NCBI RefSeq assembly: GCF_015223355.1
Contig: NZ_JADFFK010000009.1
Location: 62,001-126,000 of the forward strand
Reading direction: 5' to 3'
DNA from: Salipiger mangrovisoli
Lineage (GTDB): Bacteria > Pseudomonadota > Alphaproteobacteria > Rhodobacterales > Rhodobacteraceae
Length of the DNA stretch: 64,000 bases
The notes under the pieces are model-generated. The model worked only from the letters and a program-made list of their open reading frames with translations. It was not told the origin of the DNA and ran no database searches. Made by a program: the position numbers and the translations under genes. This document shows positions 63,161 through 64,000 of the stretch, in pieces. The stretch's first letter is position 1. Each line of letters starts with the position of its first letter.

Positions 63161-63922
63161 ATGTCGCTGAGAATTGCCTTCTGCGCCTCGCGCGCGCCGA
63201 TCGCCCAGGCGGCCCACGCCGCGCTGACGAACCGCTACGGGGATCACGCCGAGCGCGGTGCCGACGTGATCGTGGCGCTTGGGGGCGACGGCTTCATGCT
63301 GCAAACCCTGCACCGCACGCAGGAGCTGAACGTGCCGGTCTACGGCATGAACCGCGGCACGGTCGGCTTCCTGATGAACGCCTATTCCGAGCACCGGCTG
63401 GAAGAGCGCCTGGAAGAGGCCGAGGAGGCGGTGATCAACCCGCTGTCGATGCGCGCCACCACGGTTGACGGCACGGTGCACGAGGCGCTGGCGATCAACG
63501 AGGTCTCGCTGCTGCGCACCGGCCCGCAGGCGGCGCGCCTCGCGATCCACGTGGACGGTAAGCTGCGCTTGCCCGAGCTGGTCTGCGACGGCGCGCTGCT
63601 GGCTACGCCAGCGGGCTCTACCGCCTACAACTACTCCGCGCATGGCCCGATCCTGCCGATCGGCTCCGAGGTGCTGGCGATGACCGCCGTGGCTGCCTTC
63701 CGTCCCCGGCGCTGGCGCGGCGCACTGCTGCCCAAGGCCGCCGAGGTCAGTTTCGAGGTGCTCGAACACGAAAAGCGCCCGGTCATGGCCGAGGCGGACA
63801 GCGAGTCCGTGCGCGACGTCGTGCGGGTCGATATCCGCTCGGCACCGGACGTGGCGCACCGGGTGATGTTCGATCCGGGTCACGGGCTCGAAGAGCGGCT
63901 GATCCGCGAGCAGTTCGTCTGA
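63161..63922 (+). CDS. nadK: NAD kinase
   Basis: The 253-aa protein starts [20 protein letters not shown]. The catalytic G41-G42-D43-G44 motif is in [20 protein letters not shown]. The NAD-binding block is [20 protein letters not shown], and the segment ALAINEVSL is also typical. It phosphorylates NAD to NADP. An upstream in-frame ATG at 63125 would add 12 residues without homology, so 63161 is preferred. Confidence 0.95.
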   Translation: MSLRIAFCASRAPIAQAAHAALTNRYGDHAERGADVIVALGGDGFMLQTLHRTQELNVPVYGMNRGTVGFLMNAYSEHRLEERLEEAEEAVINPLSMRATTVDGTVHEALAINEVSLLRTGPQAARLAIHVDGKLRLPELVCDGALLATPAGSTAYNYSAHGPILPIGSEVLAMTAVAAFRPRRWRGALLPKAAEVSFEVLEHEKRPVMAEADSESVRDVVRVDIRSAPDVAHRVMFDPGHGLEERLIREQFV

Positions 63923-63931
63923 CGCGACGGG

Positions 63932-64000
63932 TCAGGCCACCGCATCAAGGGGCAGCTGGACGTGCAGCAGCTCGACCTCCGGCATATCGGGCCGAATGAT
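63932..64000 (-). CDS. C-terminal end of an unknown gene, cut by the window edge
   Basis: Reading the minus strand from the edge gives 22 codons (IIRPDMPEVELLHVQLPLDA, then VA) to a TGA at 63934-63932. Codon use fits a real gene. The fragment is too short to identify. It converges on nadK with a 9-bp gap. Confidence 0.5.
   Translation of the reverse strand: MIRPDMPEVELLHVQLPLDAVA

Overview
This window looks like chromosomal DNA from a Rhodobacteraceae/Roseobacter-group alphaproteobacterium. The evidence is high GC, heavy use of GTG and TTG starts, TTGAC/TAGGNT-type promoters, and gene neighbourhoods familiar from that family: a propionyl-CoA carboxylase locus with an ScfR-type regulator, a stand-alone ctaD, heparinase-purH next to rsmB, and cysQ-DUF4170-waaA-lpxK. 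I see no rRNA, tRNA, CRISPR array, insertion sequence, phage gene or plasmid function. Almost everything is core chromosome. All calls come from reading the sequence; no database search was run.

Layout. 0-1.9 kb: partial TerB/DnaJ-type chaperone, GNAT and VOC genes, and a 27-aa lipoprotein. 1.9-14.6 kb: the methylmalonyl-CoA route of propionate use (pccB, pccA, scpA on the minus strand), interspersed with small lipoproteins and unknown proteins. It faces a Bcr/CflA efflux gene and pccR across promoters rich in GCAAA/TTTGCAAA half-sites. 14.6-18.6 kb: a lipoprotein with a possible Cys-His-Asp triad, gatCA, and a peptidoglycan amidase. 18.6-20.7 kb: ctaD behind a long structured leader with a perfect FNR box. 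20.7-24.9 kb: phosphoesterase, DUF2244, a glycosyltransferase-like gene, YqeY, and carA. 25-29.9 kb: an MshEN-GT2 fusion that may be a c-di-GMP-responsive polysaccharide synthase, a GntR regulator, a pyrimidine nucleotidase, and a UbiH-family hydroxylase.

29.9-38.3 kb is largely envelope maintenance: Slt-type transglycosylase, dapA, an active/inactive M16 peptidase pair, a DUF3035 lipoprotein, lspA, and a beta-lactamase-fold hydrolase. 38.6-41.1 kb: a membrane PQQ glucose-dehydrogenase-type enzyme split into an anchor gene and a periplasmic gene. 41.1-46.8 kb: purH, heparinase II/III, a frameshifted YhhY-like acetyltransferase, rsmB, and SDHAF4-like DUF1674. 46.8-55.6 kb: EamA exporter with AraC regulator, dapB, rbfA, a phosphodiester glycosidase, pmbA, cysQ, DUF4170, a waaA paralogue, and lpxK. 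55.7-64 kb: aldehyde dehydrogenase, 1-Cys peroxiredoxin, MscS channel, MFS exporter, glyA, and nadK.

The most interesting signals are: the MshEN-glycosyltransferase with a CtrA-like box and an SD-sequestering hairpin upstream; three consecutive perfect palindromes at 23.0 kb; a 76-nt structured element before ctaD; several promoters whose -10 box sits 6-7 nt before the ATG (likely leaderless mRNAs); the split PQQ dehydrogenase; and the WaaA paralogue without the usual SVGE motif. I found no clearly novel defence or mobile system.
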